NCBI GenBank assembly: GCA_910585795.1
Contig: CAJUFV010000061.1
Location: 1-37,818, forward strand
DNA from: an uncultured Clostridia bacterium
Lineage (GTDB): Bacteria > Bacillota > Clostridia > UBA1381
Direction: 5' to 3'
DNA length: 37,818 bases
Of the stretch, positions 9,046 through 16,615 are shown one piece after another. Position numbers and translations under genes: made by a program. The notes beneath the pieces were generated by a model, which did not search any database, was not told the DNA's origin, and saw only the letters and a program-made list of their open reading frames with translations. Each line of letters opens with the position of its first letter. The stretch's first letter is position 1.

Positions 9046-9053
9046 GGGGATAT

Positions 9054-9248
9054 ATGCAGATACTAATTGCAGCCGGCGCGGTATTAATTATAGTTGGAGC
9101 AGGTATTTTAGCCAGGTTTATAAAGATTAAAAATAAGAGGAAAACATACGAAGAAAAAATAAAACGTATGGAAGCGTTAGACGCGGCGATTTCAAATCAA
9201 GCTAAAAACAGTGCGCCGCATATCAAAACACAGGGGAGGAAGGAATAG
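9054..9248 (+). CDS. Small single-pass membrane protein
   Basis: This encodes a 64-residue protein with one N-terminal membrane helix (about 2-23) followed by a Lys-rich, positively charged cytosolic tail. A strong ribosome site (AGGGGG) lies just upstream of the ATG, and the next gene (EssC-like) starts two bases after its stop. By position it could be a small accessory subunit of the secretion membrane complex. It is much shorter than EssA, and I see no specific similarity. The tight packing and good ribosome site support it as a real gene. Confidence 0.75.
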   Translation: MQILIAAGAVLIIVGAGILARFIKIKNKRKTYEEKIKRMEALDAAISNQAKNSAPHIKTQGRKE

Positions 9249-9250
9249 GG

Positions 9251-12200
9251 ATGAGCTTACGTATATCTGTCTTTACATCTAAAATGATGAAAAATTATAT
9301 ATTGCCCCAGATTAATAATTTGGATTACAGCATTATTCTGGACAAGGATAAGTTTGGCCTAAATGATAATATAGTACTGGAAATGCAGGTCATAGATGAT
9401 AAATGGAGTTTTAAAAAATCCGGCGAGTATAAGCTCACAAGAGATTCAAGAGACAGCATTTTTGAGCCGTTAAAGCATGATGATTTGTTTACGCTGAGAC
9501 GTGACAATGAAGCGACTATTAAAATCAGTGTGAGTAACGCGGAATTATCTTTTGATAATCTGAAAAAATATACTATTGATAAAAATATGAGTATAACTAT
9601 AGGCCGTTCATCCTCCAGTACAATTTGTTATGATATGCAGGATTTTATATCCAAAAATCATGCGGTTATAATATGCGAGAAAAATGAGTGGCAGCTTATA
9701 GATAAAAGCAAGAATGGTGTTTTTATTGAGGGTGAGCGCGTAAATAAATCACGCAGGCTGAATAACGGTGACCGTATAGAAATTTATGGATTAAAGATAA
9801 TATTTTTTAATACGCTTATAGCTGTCAGCACAGATAATAATCCTATTGTAAATACAGATATGCTGAAACCGTATGTAAATAAAAATTCAGGGATTATTGT
9901 GCGGTCTGATAATGAGCCGGAAAAAAAATATTTTCATCGGGCGCCACGAAACAAAGAAAAAATTTATAGAGAGACTATTGAAATTGAACCGCCGCCTACA
10001 TTAAGAAGGCCTGAGGAAAAACCGTTGCTTATGACAATAGGTCCGTCGCTTACAATGGCAATACCTATGCTGTTAGGCTGCGGTATGGCGATAATGTCAA
10101 GCAGAATGTCCGGAGGCGCATCAAGCGCTTTTATGTATACCGGAATTATTACAGCAATGGGCTCGGCAATAATAGGTACTATATGGACTTTGGTAAATCT
10201 GAGATACGCGCGTAAACAATTTGATAAAGCGGAGGAAGCGCGCTTTAATGCGTATGGACAATATCTTATAAATATAGCTGATAAGATAAAGGATATGTAT
10301 GAGACTAATGTGAAATCTCTGAACATACAGTATCCGTCCGCTCAGGAATGCTGTAAATATGACGGGCATTCACATCTTTTATGGAACAGAAACGCTTCGC
10401 ATGAGGATATGATGTATTACCGTCTGGGCATTGGAGAAATGCCGTTTCAGACACAGATACAGGTGCCTAAGGAAAAATTTAAGATTGATAATGATGAGCT
10501 GGAGAAGAAGCCGCAGAAAATATACGATGAATATAAAACTCTTTATAATATACCTTTAGGTATTGATTTGGCGGAGCACAAGATTATAGGTATTGTAGGA
10601 GGAGAAAACAAGGCGGGAGCCTTTGAGCTTGTAAAATGTCTAAGCGCGCAGATTGCCGCGTCAAACAGCTATACAGATATAAAAATGGCGTTTGTATACA
10701 ATGAAGAGCATGAAATTAACAGGCAGTGGAGATTTGCGAAATGGTTTCCTCATGTATGGATGGAGGAAAAAAAGGGGCGTTTTATAGCTTCAAATAAAAC
10801 TGAGGCAAGTAATTTGTTTTTCACTCTTACCGGCATACTTCGTATGAGGAGCGAGAATCACAGCGGCGATTTTACGGATAAGAAGAAGCTTGTCAGACCC
10901 CATTATGTACTGTTTATTGAAGATATGTCGTGGCTGGAAGGCGAGCCTGTATCTAAGTATATAAACGAAGGTAAGGATGAATATGGTCTTACAACGATTA
11001 TTATGGCAGAAAAATATTCTGACCTTCCCAACAAATGTGATTACATAATATATAATAATGATGAATTTAAAGGAATATACGATGTTAACAATGCGGATGA
11101 CGGCAGAATTAATATTGAGTTTGACAGTGTGTCAGTTGGAGAGCTTGAAAAATTCGCCCGTACTATAATGAATGTTGAGGTTGCTGAAACCGAGGTCGGC
11201 GGAGAGATTGCGTCGTCATTGAATTTCTTTGAAATGTACAGTGTAAAAAAACTGACGGAATTTGATGTGTTAAGCCGCTGGAAGAAAAACCGTACCTATG
11301 ACAGTATGAAAGCGTTAATAGGCACAAAGGCAGGAGGCGCAAGCTGTTATCTTGACATACATGAAAAATATCATGGTCCCCACGGACTGGTAGCGGGAAC
11401 AACAGGTTCCGGAAAAAGTGAAACCTTGCAGACATATATGCTGTCTCTTGCTATCAATTTCAGTCCGTATGATATAGCGTTTTTCGTTATTGATTTTAAG
11501 GGAGGCGGTATGGCAAATCTTTTTTCAGATTTACCCCACAGCATAGGACAGATTTCAAATCTGTCAGGCAATCAGGTCAGACGCGCAATGGTTTCTATTA
11601 AAAGTGAAAATATGCGCAGACAGAGGATTTTTTCTGAGAATGGCGTCAATAACATTAACAGCTATACAAAGCTGCTGAAAAATAATGAGGCCGCAATTCC
11701 AATACCGCATTTGTTTATCATTATTGACGAGTTCGCGGAATTAAAAAAGGAAGAGCCTGAATTTATGAAAGAGCTTATCAGTGTTGCTCAGGTAGGACGA
11801 AGTCTTGGAGTGCATCTTATTCTAGCCACGCAGAAGCCCAGCGGAACGGTTGATGATAATATATGGAGCAATTCAAAATTCAGACTGTGTCTGAGAGTGC
11901 AGGACAGACAGGATTCTAAGGATATGCTCCATAAGCCTGATGCGGCATATATTACTCAGGCGGGACGCGGATACTTGCAGGTGGGCAATGATGAGGTTTA
12001 TGATTATTTTCAGTCCGGCTGGAGCGGAGCGGTTTACAGTGAAAATACCGATGACGTAACCTCAGATATAGTAACATTAATGGGACTTGACGGAAAAGCT
12101 GAAATGGTCGGAAATAAAATGCGTATACAGCAGAAGGAGCAAACGCGTCTGCGCTGGTTTAAGGCTTTGGAGGAATGTGTGATGACCGCCGCTCAGGAAT

Positions 12201-14251
12201 GTGGTGAGGATATTGCCGTATATGCTCCAAATAGCTCTGTATCAAACAACATGCTGACAAAAGTGATTGAGAATATTCATAATGCCGGTTTTAAATTTGA
12301 CGATACAGTTTATAACAGAAGAAGAATTGATGATTTTATTGAATTATGGAATCAGACATCGGCAGAAGAGAACCATATAAAGGCGTTAATTGAGATGTCA
12401 GAAAATTTAGGAATAAAAATGCCTGAAATAAAAGAGATTACTCAATTGGATGCGGTTGTGGCATATCTGAAAGAGCTGGCTATAGATAATAATTATAAAA
12501 AGAGTATGCAATTATGGCTGCCTGTTTTGCCTGAAAAATTGTATCTTGACAATCTTTCAGGCTATAAAGAGAGTGTTTGCGCTGAATCAGGATATATTTC
12601 TTCAGGAAACAGTGAATGGACGCTTGAGGCGTTTGTTGGACTATATGACGACCCAGCAAATCAGGCGCAGAATCCGGTTATATTGGATTTTGCCCAAAAC
12701 GGTCACCATGCGGTGTGCGGTATGGTAGTAAGCGGTAAAAGCACGTTTATGCAGACAGTGATTTATTCGCTTATAAGCCGTTATTCTCCTGAGCATGTGA
12801 ATTTCTATCTGATTGATTTTTCAAGTAAAATGATGTCCGCTTTTGAAAATTCAACGCATGTGGGCGGCGTTATGTATGAAAATGACACAGAAAAAATAGT
12901 GAAATTTTTCAATATGATAGCGCTGATTTTAAAGGAACGCAAGGAGCTTTTTAAAGGCGGTAACTACGCTCAGTATGTACGTGTGCATGGAGTGACTATT
13001 CCGTCAATATTTATATGCATAGATAATTACGGCGGTTTCAGAGCGAAAACAAATAACGCGCATGACGAGTTCCTGTTACAGCTGTCAAGCGAGGGTGTGG
13101 GATATGGTATTTATCTTATACTTACATCAGGCGGGTTTGGTTCAAATGAAATACCCAACAGTCTGGGAGATAATATAAAATCTACAGTCAGTCTGGAAAT
13201 GGGAGATAAATTCAAATATGGTGAAGTATTAAAGACAATGAAATTCGACGTTATGCCTGAAACAAATATCAGAGGCCGTGGTCTGGTCAACGTGAATGAC
13301 AATATTTTAGAATTTCAGACTGCGCTGTCCTTGGAGGCTATGGATGATTACAGCCGGCTTGAGGAAATAAAACGAAAATGTGAAATTTTTAATTCTATGT
13401 GGAAGGGCGCGTCAGCCAAGAGAATACCGGAAATACCGGAAAAACCGACATGGGCTGATATTAAAAATCATGAGTCTTACAATGACTGTATATCAGATGA
13501 CTATAGTCTGCCAATTGCCTATAATGAAAATGATGCTTCAATATACAGCATAGATTTAAGAAAGACATATTGCTATATACTTTCAGGAAAAAGAAAGACA
13601 GGAAAAAGCAATATGCTAAAAATTATTGCGTGCGCTTTTAAAGAAAAAGATACAGACGTATGTATTATAGATAACAATTCAAATGAAATGCGGGCGTTTG
13701 CCAATAGCATTGATGCTGAATATGTCGCTGATGAAGAAGATATGTGCGGATATTTTGAGAAGCTGCTTGAATTGTTTATACCTCGGAATAAACAGAAAAA
13801 GGAGCTTATTGCTCAGGGAGCGGATGAGGAAAAAATATATAATGTAATGAAAGCTCATAGGCGTACAGCGGTATTGATAAATGATTTTGAAAGCTTTTCA
13901 AAAATTATTAATAAGCCGCTGAAGAATAATAAATATGATTTTAAAGGGATATTGGAAAATCTGTTTGAAAAAGGCTTCCTGCATAATATATATTTTGCCG
14001 CGGCAATAAGCCATGAAAGCACAGCTTCATTAACGGGAACAAAGCTTTATTCAAGCTTTATTGCCGATAAGCAGGGAATACTTATGGGCGGTGATGTAAT
14101 TACTCAAAAGATTTTTGATTTCAGTGATTTGAAATTCGCGGAACAGAGTAAGGTGTATAAAGCCGGCACGGGATTTATATCGTCAGGCGACGGTACTGAA
14201 AAAATTATACTTCCTATATATATGGACAATGCAGGAGGTGCGGAGGAATGA
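9251..14251 (+). CDS. essC: EssC/YukB-type T7SS motor ATPase with FHA domain
   Basis: This encodes 1666 residues, larger than the usual roughly 1480-1500 of Bacilli EssC. Order: an N-terminal beta domain (about 1-90); an FHA domain (about 95-185) with G118-R119-S120, S134-K-N-H137 and the N-G motif; two membrane helices (about 261-281 and 294-316); then three FtsK/SpoIIIE-type ATPase domains. The first has a full Walker A (G716-T-T-G-S-G-K-S723) and Walker B (D826-E827) and should hydrolyse ATP. The second has a relaxed P-loop (G1157-M-V-V-S-G-K-S1164) with D1258-N1259 instead of D-E. The third has G1446-K-R-K-T-G-K-S1453 and N1544-D1545-F-E1547. The motor drives export of WXG100 and effector proteins; in EssC proteins the later ATPase domains bind substrate signals. 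The FHA residues for phospho-threonine binding look conserved, which links it to the kinase. Its last 4 bases overlap the next gene. Confidence 0.96.
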   Translation: MSLRISVFTSKMMKNYILPQINNLDYSIILDKDKFGLNDNIVLEMQVIDDKWSFKKSGEYKLTRDSRDSIFEPLKHDDLFTLRRDNEATIKISVSNAELSFDNLKKYTIDKNMSITIGRSSSSTICYDMQDFISKNHAVIICEKNEWQLIDKSKNGVFIEGERVNKSRRLNNGDRIEIYGLKIIFFNTLIAVSTDNNPIVNTDMLKPYVNKNSGIIVRSDNEPEKKYFHRAPRNKEKIYRETIEIEPPPTLRRPEEKPLLMTIGPSLTMAIPMLLGCGMAIMSSRMSGGASSAFMYTGIITAMGSAIIGTIWTLVNLRYARKQFDKAEEARFNAYGQYLINIADKIKDMYETNVKSLNIQYPSAQECCKYDGHSHLLWNRNASHEDMMYYRLGIGEMPFQTQIQVPKEKFKIDNDELEKKPQKIYDEYKTLYNIPLGIDLAEHKIIGIVGGENKAGAFELVKCLSAQIAASNSYTDIKMAFVYNEEHEINRQWRFAKWFPHVWMEEKKGRFIASNKTEASNLFFTLTGILRMRSENHSGDFTDKKKLVRPHYVLFIEDMSWLEGEPVSKYINEGKDEYGLTTIIMAEKYSDLPNKCDYIIYNNDEFKGIYDVNNADDGRINIEFDSVSVGELEKFARTIMNVEVAETEVGGEIASSLNFFEMYSVKKLTEFDVLSRWKKNRTYDSMKALIGTKAGGASCYLDIHEKYHGPHGLVAGTTGSGKSETLQTYMLSLAINFSPYDIAFFVIDFKGGGMANLFSDLPHSIGQISNLSGNQVRRAMVSIKSENMRRQRIFSENGVNNINSYTKLLKNNEAAIPIPHLFIIIDEFAELKKEEPEFMKELISVAQVGRSLGVHLILATQKPSGTVDDNIWSNSKFRLCLRVQDRQDSKDMLHKPDAAYITQAGRGYLQVGNDEVYDYFQSGWSGAVYSENTDDVTSDIVTLMGLDGKAEMVGNKMRIQQKEQTRLRWFKALEECVMTAAQECGEDIAVYAPNSSVSNNMLTKVIENIHNAGFKFDDTVYNRRRIDDFIELWNQTSAEENHIKALIEMSENLGIKMPEIKEITQLDAVVAYLKELAIDNNYKKSMQLWLPVLPEKLYLDNLSGYKESVCAESGYISSGNSEWTLEAFVGLYDDPANQAQNPVILDFAQNGHHAVCGMVVSGKSTFMQTVIYSLISRYSPEHVNFYLIDFSSKMMSAFENSTHVGGVMYENDTEKIVKFFNMIALILKERKELFKGGNYAQYVRVHGVTIPSIFICIDNYGGFRAKTNNAHDEFLLQLSSEGVGYGIYLILTSGGFGSNEIPNSLGDNIKSTVSLEMGDKFKYGEVLKTMKFDVMPETNIRGRGLVNVNDNILEFQTALSLEAMDDYSRLEEIKRKCEIFNSMWKGASAKRIPEIPEKPTWADIKNHESYNDCISDDYSLPIAYNENDASIYSIDLRKTYCYILSGKRKTGKSNMLKIIACAFKEKDTDVCIIDNNSNEMRAFANSIDAEYVADEEDMCGYFEKLLELFIPRNKQKKELIAQGADEEKIYNVMKAHRRTAVLINDFESFSKIINKPLKNNKYDFKGILENLFEKGFLHNIYFAAAISHESTASLTGTKLYSSFIADKQGILMGGDVITQKIFDFSDLKFAEQSKVYKAGTGFISSGDGTEKIILPIYMDNAGGAEE

Positions 14252-14496
14252 TAATAGTAGACGTTGAAATAGAAGCGCTGGATAAGGTATACGATTTTAA
14301 ACTGGATGATGAAGTCCCCATTTCAAAAATCATAGATGATATTTGCGAAATGCTTTCTCAAAAAGAAAAATGCGCGGCTTCTGTGAATAGTGAAAATTTG
14401 ATTCTGTTCGCAAGAAAAACAGGTTCTATATTATCACAGAATATGACACTGCGGAATTGTAATGTTGTTTCCGGAGATAAGCTGATGCTAATATAA
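14248..14496 (+). CDS. yukD: YukD/EsaB ubiquitin-like T7SS protein
   Basis: This encodes an 82-residue protein with a beta-grasp pattern: an opening hydrophobic strand, charged turns, an amphipathic helix, then G-S-I-L and T-L-R-N-C-N-V-V-S-G-D-K-L-M-L-I at the end, as in YukD/EsaB. These are ubiquitin-like small cytosolic T7SS components that are not known to be conjugated. The protein ends hydrophobically without a Gly-Gly tail. The gene overlaps the end of the EssC gene by ATGA, so the two are translationally coupled. The order EssC then YukD next to WXG100 genes supports the call. Confidence 0.9.
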   Translation: MIIVDVEIEALDKVYDFKLDDEVPISKIIDDICEMLSQKEKCAASVNSENLILFARKTGSILSQNMTLRNCNVVSGDKLMLI

Positions 14497-14521
14497 TTAT
14501 AGTCGGGAGGTTGTAAATCTT

Positions 14522-14818
14522 ATGTTTAAATTAAATACAGTGATTTTTAATGAGGTTTACAGACTTTTGGCAGCGCAGAGCAAAAAACTGTCTGAATATG
14601 AAAATGAAATATATAGCATTGCGGCAGATATGAATGATAATGAGGTATGCGGAGAGGTAAAGGCGGAATTGATAAAATTATCTGAGCAGACCGGACAATG
14701 CTCAAATCTTTTGCTTAAAATGAGCAAAGGAATTAATGATTGCGGAGAGCTGTACGCTGAATATGAAAAGATAATTACTGATAAATGTGATATGCTGAAT
14801 GTTACTTATAATGACTGA
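14522..14818 (+). CDS. Small helical protein resembling the effector's N-terminal domain
   Basis: This encodes 98 residues, almost entirely helical with two long helices, but without a W-x-G motif. By eye it aligns end to end with residues 3 to about 90 of the effector at 16616-17695. Both share F-K near the start, L-S-x-Y-E-x-E-I-x-S, then L-x-K-L-S-E (or L-N-R-I-S-E), a following C, M-S, I and a Y-x-x-x-E. It is therefore a stand-alone copy of the effector's presumed export domain, or a partner that mimics it. It sits between yukD and the first WXG100 gene with a GGGAGG ribosome site, so it is part of the core operon. Possible roles are targeting factor, chaperone-like partner or structural cargo. 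No database family is claimed. Confidence 0.8.
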   Translation: MFKLNTVIFNEVYRLLAAQSKKLSEYENEIYSIAADMNDNEVCGEVKAELIKLSEQTGQCSNLLLKMSKGINDCGELYAEYEKIITDKCDMLNVTYND

Positions 14819-14835
14819 GAAAGGAGAAAATGAAT

Positions 14836-15132
14836 ATGGAAATTGAAATAGATACAGACATATTAAAAAATGATTCCAAATACATGTCGGATTATCTGCG
14901 AAATATCCGCGCGGATATGGACAGGATGAATAACGCTGTGCAAGCCCTGAATACTATGTGGAAGGGTGAGTCAAACAAGGCGTTTAATGCTCAGTATACA
15001 TCTGACTATGAAAGAATGCTTGAAGTTTGTGATATCATTAACAGGCTTATTGAATGTATCAATTTTGCGGCGGACAAGTATAATGAATGTGAAGACGGAG
15101 TAAAAAATATTGTGAATTCAATAAATATTTAG
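14836..15132 (+). CDS. WXG100-like protein 1 (W-K-G)
   Basis: This encodes 98 residues forming the ESAT-6/WXG100 helical hairpin with W42-K-G44 at the turn, preceded by a helix starting I-D-T-D-I-L. Near the end it has Y-N-E-C-E, matching the Y-x-x-x-(D/E) export signal of T7SS substrates. I chose ATG 14836 over ATG 14830 because AAGGAG at 14821-14826 is 9 bases before the former and only 3 before the latter. It would be exported by the EssC machine, usually as a dimer. It starts 17 bases after the previous gene. Confidence 0.88.
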   Translation: MEIEIDTDILKNDSKYMSDYLRNIRADMDRMNNAVQALNTMWKGESNKAFNAQYTSDYERMLEVCDIINRLIECINFAADKYNECEDGVKNIVNSINI

Positions 15133-15145
15133 GGAGGTGTGTTTT

Positions 15146-15460
15146 ATGGAAGGTCAGATAATAGTAACAACAGAAGCCTTAGTCAATCAGGCTGATGAGG
15201 TTGCGGCATTAATATCCGAAGTATCAGGACATTTTGATAATATGAAAAGTGTTGTGAACAGAACACATTCGTATTGGATAGGCAGAGCGGGAAATATGCA
15301 CAGAGATAAATACATTAAGGCTCAGCCTGATATAGATGTGGCAATAAGACGTTTAAAGGAGCATGTAGTAGATTTAAAAACCATGGCTGGCGTGTTTGAC
15401 AGCGCTGAGCGTGAGGCTCAGCGTGAGGCGGAAAGTCTTATATCGGAGGTAATAGAATAA
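15146..15460 (+). CDS. WXG100-like protein 2 (W-I-G)
   Basis: This encodes 104 residues with W44-I-G46 between two helices. Its ending is rich in Ala, Glu and Arg (A-E-R-E-A-Q-R-E-A-E) and lacks the Y-x-x-x-E signal. It is the closest paralogue in the set to the WXG protein at 16154-16468: the endings S/N-A-E-R-x-A-Q-x-E-A-(E/D)-x-L-(I/V)-S-x-V-I match. I placed the start at ATG 15146, 8 bases after GGGAGG. The stop overlaps the next start (TAATG), so it is coupled to protein 3. It may pair with a Y-x-x-x-E-bearing partner. Confidence 0.87.
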   Translation: MEGQIIVTTEALVNQADEVAALISEVSGHFDNMKSVVNRTHSYWIGRAGNMHRDKYIKAQPDIDVAIRRLKEHVVDLKTMAGVFDSAEREAQREAESLISEVIE

Positions 15461-15771
15461 TGAGTACAGCTTCAAAGATTGAATTTGATTATAGTAAGGC
15501 GCTTGCTCAGGCTGAAAAACTGGAGGATATTGCGGCTGAAATTAATAATTTGTCGCAGTCAGACCTTGAAAATTCGCTTCAGGAGCTAAGAAGCGGATGG
15601 GAGGGAGAAGCGTTTTTGCTATACATGAGCAAGGGTGAGAGACTGCGGGAGAAAATTAGTAAAACATCAAGAGAGCTTAATGACGCGGCAAAAACAATAA
15701 GAAGAATCGCGAAAAATATTTATAACGCGGAAATGGCAGCATTAGAAATAGCAAGAAGCAGAATGTATTAA
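15460..15771 (+). CDS. WXG100-like protein 3 (W-E-G)
   Basis: This encodes 103 residues of helical hairpin with W47-E-G49. The C-terminal helix has I-Y-N-A-E-M, a Tyr/Glu pair at the wrong spacing for a canonical Y-x-x-x-E signal. The start overlaps the stop of protein 2, with GGAGGT 9 bases upstream of the ATG. A perfect inverted repeat follows the stop, between this gene and the next WXG gene. Confidence 0.86.
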   Translation: MSTASKIEFDYSKALAQAEKLEDIAAEINNLSQSDLENSLQELRSGWEGEAFLLYMSKGERLREKISKTSRELNDAAKTIRRIAKNIYNAEMAALEIARSRMY

Positions 15772-15779
15772 AACAAGTA

Positions 15780-15804
15780 TTTAATAGGATTATATCCTAT
15801 TAAA
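15780..15804. repeat. Perfect 11-bp inverted repeat between WXG100 genes
   Basis: Arms at 15780-15790 and 15794-15804 with a 3-base loop form an AT-rich hairpin (arm TTTAATAGGAT). No clear U-tract follows, so it is not a standard terminator. It lies in the only sizeable gap (64 bases) inside the core operon. It could be an mRNA processing or stabilising element that sets higher levels of the two downstream WXG proteins. Confidence 0.6.
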
Positions 15805-15835
15805 ATAATAAATAACAAACAAGGAGGACAAGGTA

Positions 15836-16135
15836 ATGAGTTCAATTACAGTAACACCGGCTCAGCTTAAATCAGCCGCGACACAGCTGGAGGGCTTAAA
15901 TGCTCAGTTTAAATCCGCTGTGTCAGCGCTTGAAGGTCATGAGCAGTCAGTATGCAGTATGTGGGAAGGCGATGCTAAACAGGCGTTTCACGGCGCTTTC
16001 ACTAGAGATAAGGGCAATATGGAATTGTTTTATAACAATATCCAGAAATTTATTGCCGCGCTTAACAGTGCCGCTATAAAATATGAACAGGCTGAGCAGG
16101 CCAATACAAACACGGCAACAACAAGAAGCTATTAA
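15836..16135 (+). CDS. WXG100-like protein 4 (W-E-G, with Y-x-x-x-E)
   Basis: This encodes 99 residues and is the most canonical WXG100 protein here: it begins I-T-V-T-P-A-Q-L, has W43-E-G45, and near the end I-K-Y-E-Q-A-E, which fits the Y-x-x-x-E signal. It resembles EsxA-type proteins of Firmicutes. A very strong ribosome site (AAGGAGG, 15821-15827) is 8 bases before the ATG, and an upstream hairpin may raise transcript stability. This suggests high expression, as expected for the major secreted substrate. Confidence 0.92.
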   Translation: MSSITVTPAQLKSAATQLEGLNAQFKSAVSALEGHEQSVCSMWEGDAKQAFHGAFTRDKGNMELFYNNIQKFIAALNSAAIKYEQAEQANTNTATTRSY

Positions 16136-16153
16136 TTAAGGAGGTAATAAAAG

Positions 16154-16468
16154 ATGGATGGAATTATAAAGGTTGACCCGCAAAATTTGATTAACGCGTC
16201 ACAGGAATTCAGCGGCGAGGGAAGTAAGGTCGCGAGTCTTACATCGGAAATGGTTAATATCATGAACAGCTTAGGCGCGACATGGCAGAGTGACGCGGCT
16301 ACTGCGTACATATCAAAGGCTAACGCGCTTGATTCTGATATATCAAAGCTCAACACAATGATTCAGGAGCATGTAACAGATTTGCAGGAAATGGCAAACA
16401 CGTTTATGAATGCTGAAAGAGCGGCTCAGAGTGAGGCTGACGCTCTGGTATCTTCAGTTATAGGCTAA
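16154..16468 (+). CDS. WXG100-like protein 5, variant W-Q-S turn
   Basis: This encodes 104 residues. At the helix turn it has W44-Q-S46 instead of W-x-G, a variant also seen in other ESAT-6-like families. It otherwise follows WXG100 spacing and begins I-I-K-V-D-P-Q-N-L. Its C-terminus closely matches protein 2 (15146-15460) and lacks a Y-x-x-x-E signal. It starts 18 bases after protein 4 with AAGGAGGT. It is the last gene of the core operon, followed by a strong terminator. It may dimerise with protein 4. Confidence 0.88.
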   Translation: MDGIIKVDPQNLINASQEFSGEGSKVASLTSEMVNIMNSLGATWQSDAATAYISKANALDSDISKLNTMIQEHVTDLQEMANTFMNAERAAQSEADALVSSVIG

Positions 16469-16477
16469 GATGCGGAG

Positions 16478-16515
16478 AAAATCTATTAAGGCACAGGCCT
16501 TAATAGATTTTCTTA
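16478..16515 (+). terminator. Strong terminator closing the core T7SS operon
   Basis: A perfect 15-bp stem has arms at 16478-16492 and 16497-16511 with a 4-base loop. The left arm begins AAAA and the right arm ends TTTT, giving a U-tract. It lies 9 bases after the last WXG stop and separates the secretion core from the effector module. Confidence 0.88.
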
Positions 16516-16531
16516 ATAATTAACAAAAATA

Positions 16532-16560
16532 TTGAAAAATATGATGCCGTATGATATATT
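16532..16560 (+). promoter_or_regulatory. Sigma-A type promoter of the effector module
   Basis: TTGAAA (16532-16537) and TATATT (16555-16560) are separated by 17 bases, close to consensus. It lies between the core operon terminator and the effector gene, so the effector module is transcribed independently. Confidence 0.75.
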
Positions 16561-16582
16561 AATTATGTTGGTAAGTTGTTGA

Positions 16583-16609
16583 TATATCTTCGGCGAAGAT
16601 ATAGAGGTG
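16583..16609 (+). promoter_or_regulatory. 5'-UTR hairpin abutting the effector ribosome site
   Basis: A 9-bp perfect stem (16583-16591 with 16595-16603, loop GGC) ends exactly where the ribosome site GAGGTG (16604-16609) begins. The start codon TTG at 16616 follows after 6 bases. A stem this close to the Shine-Dalgarno can limit or tune translation; this is inferred from position only. Confidence 0.55.
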
Positions 16610-16615
16610 ATTTAT

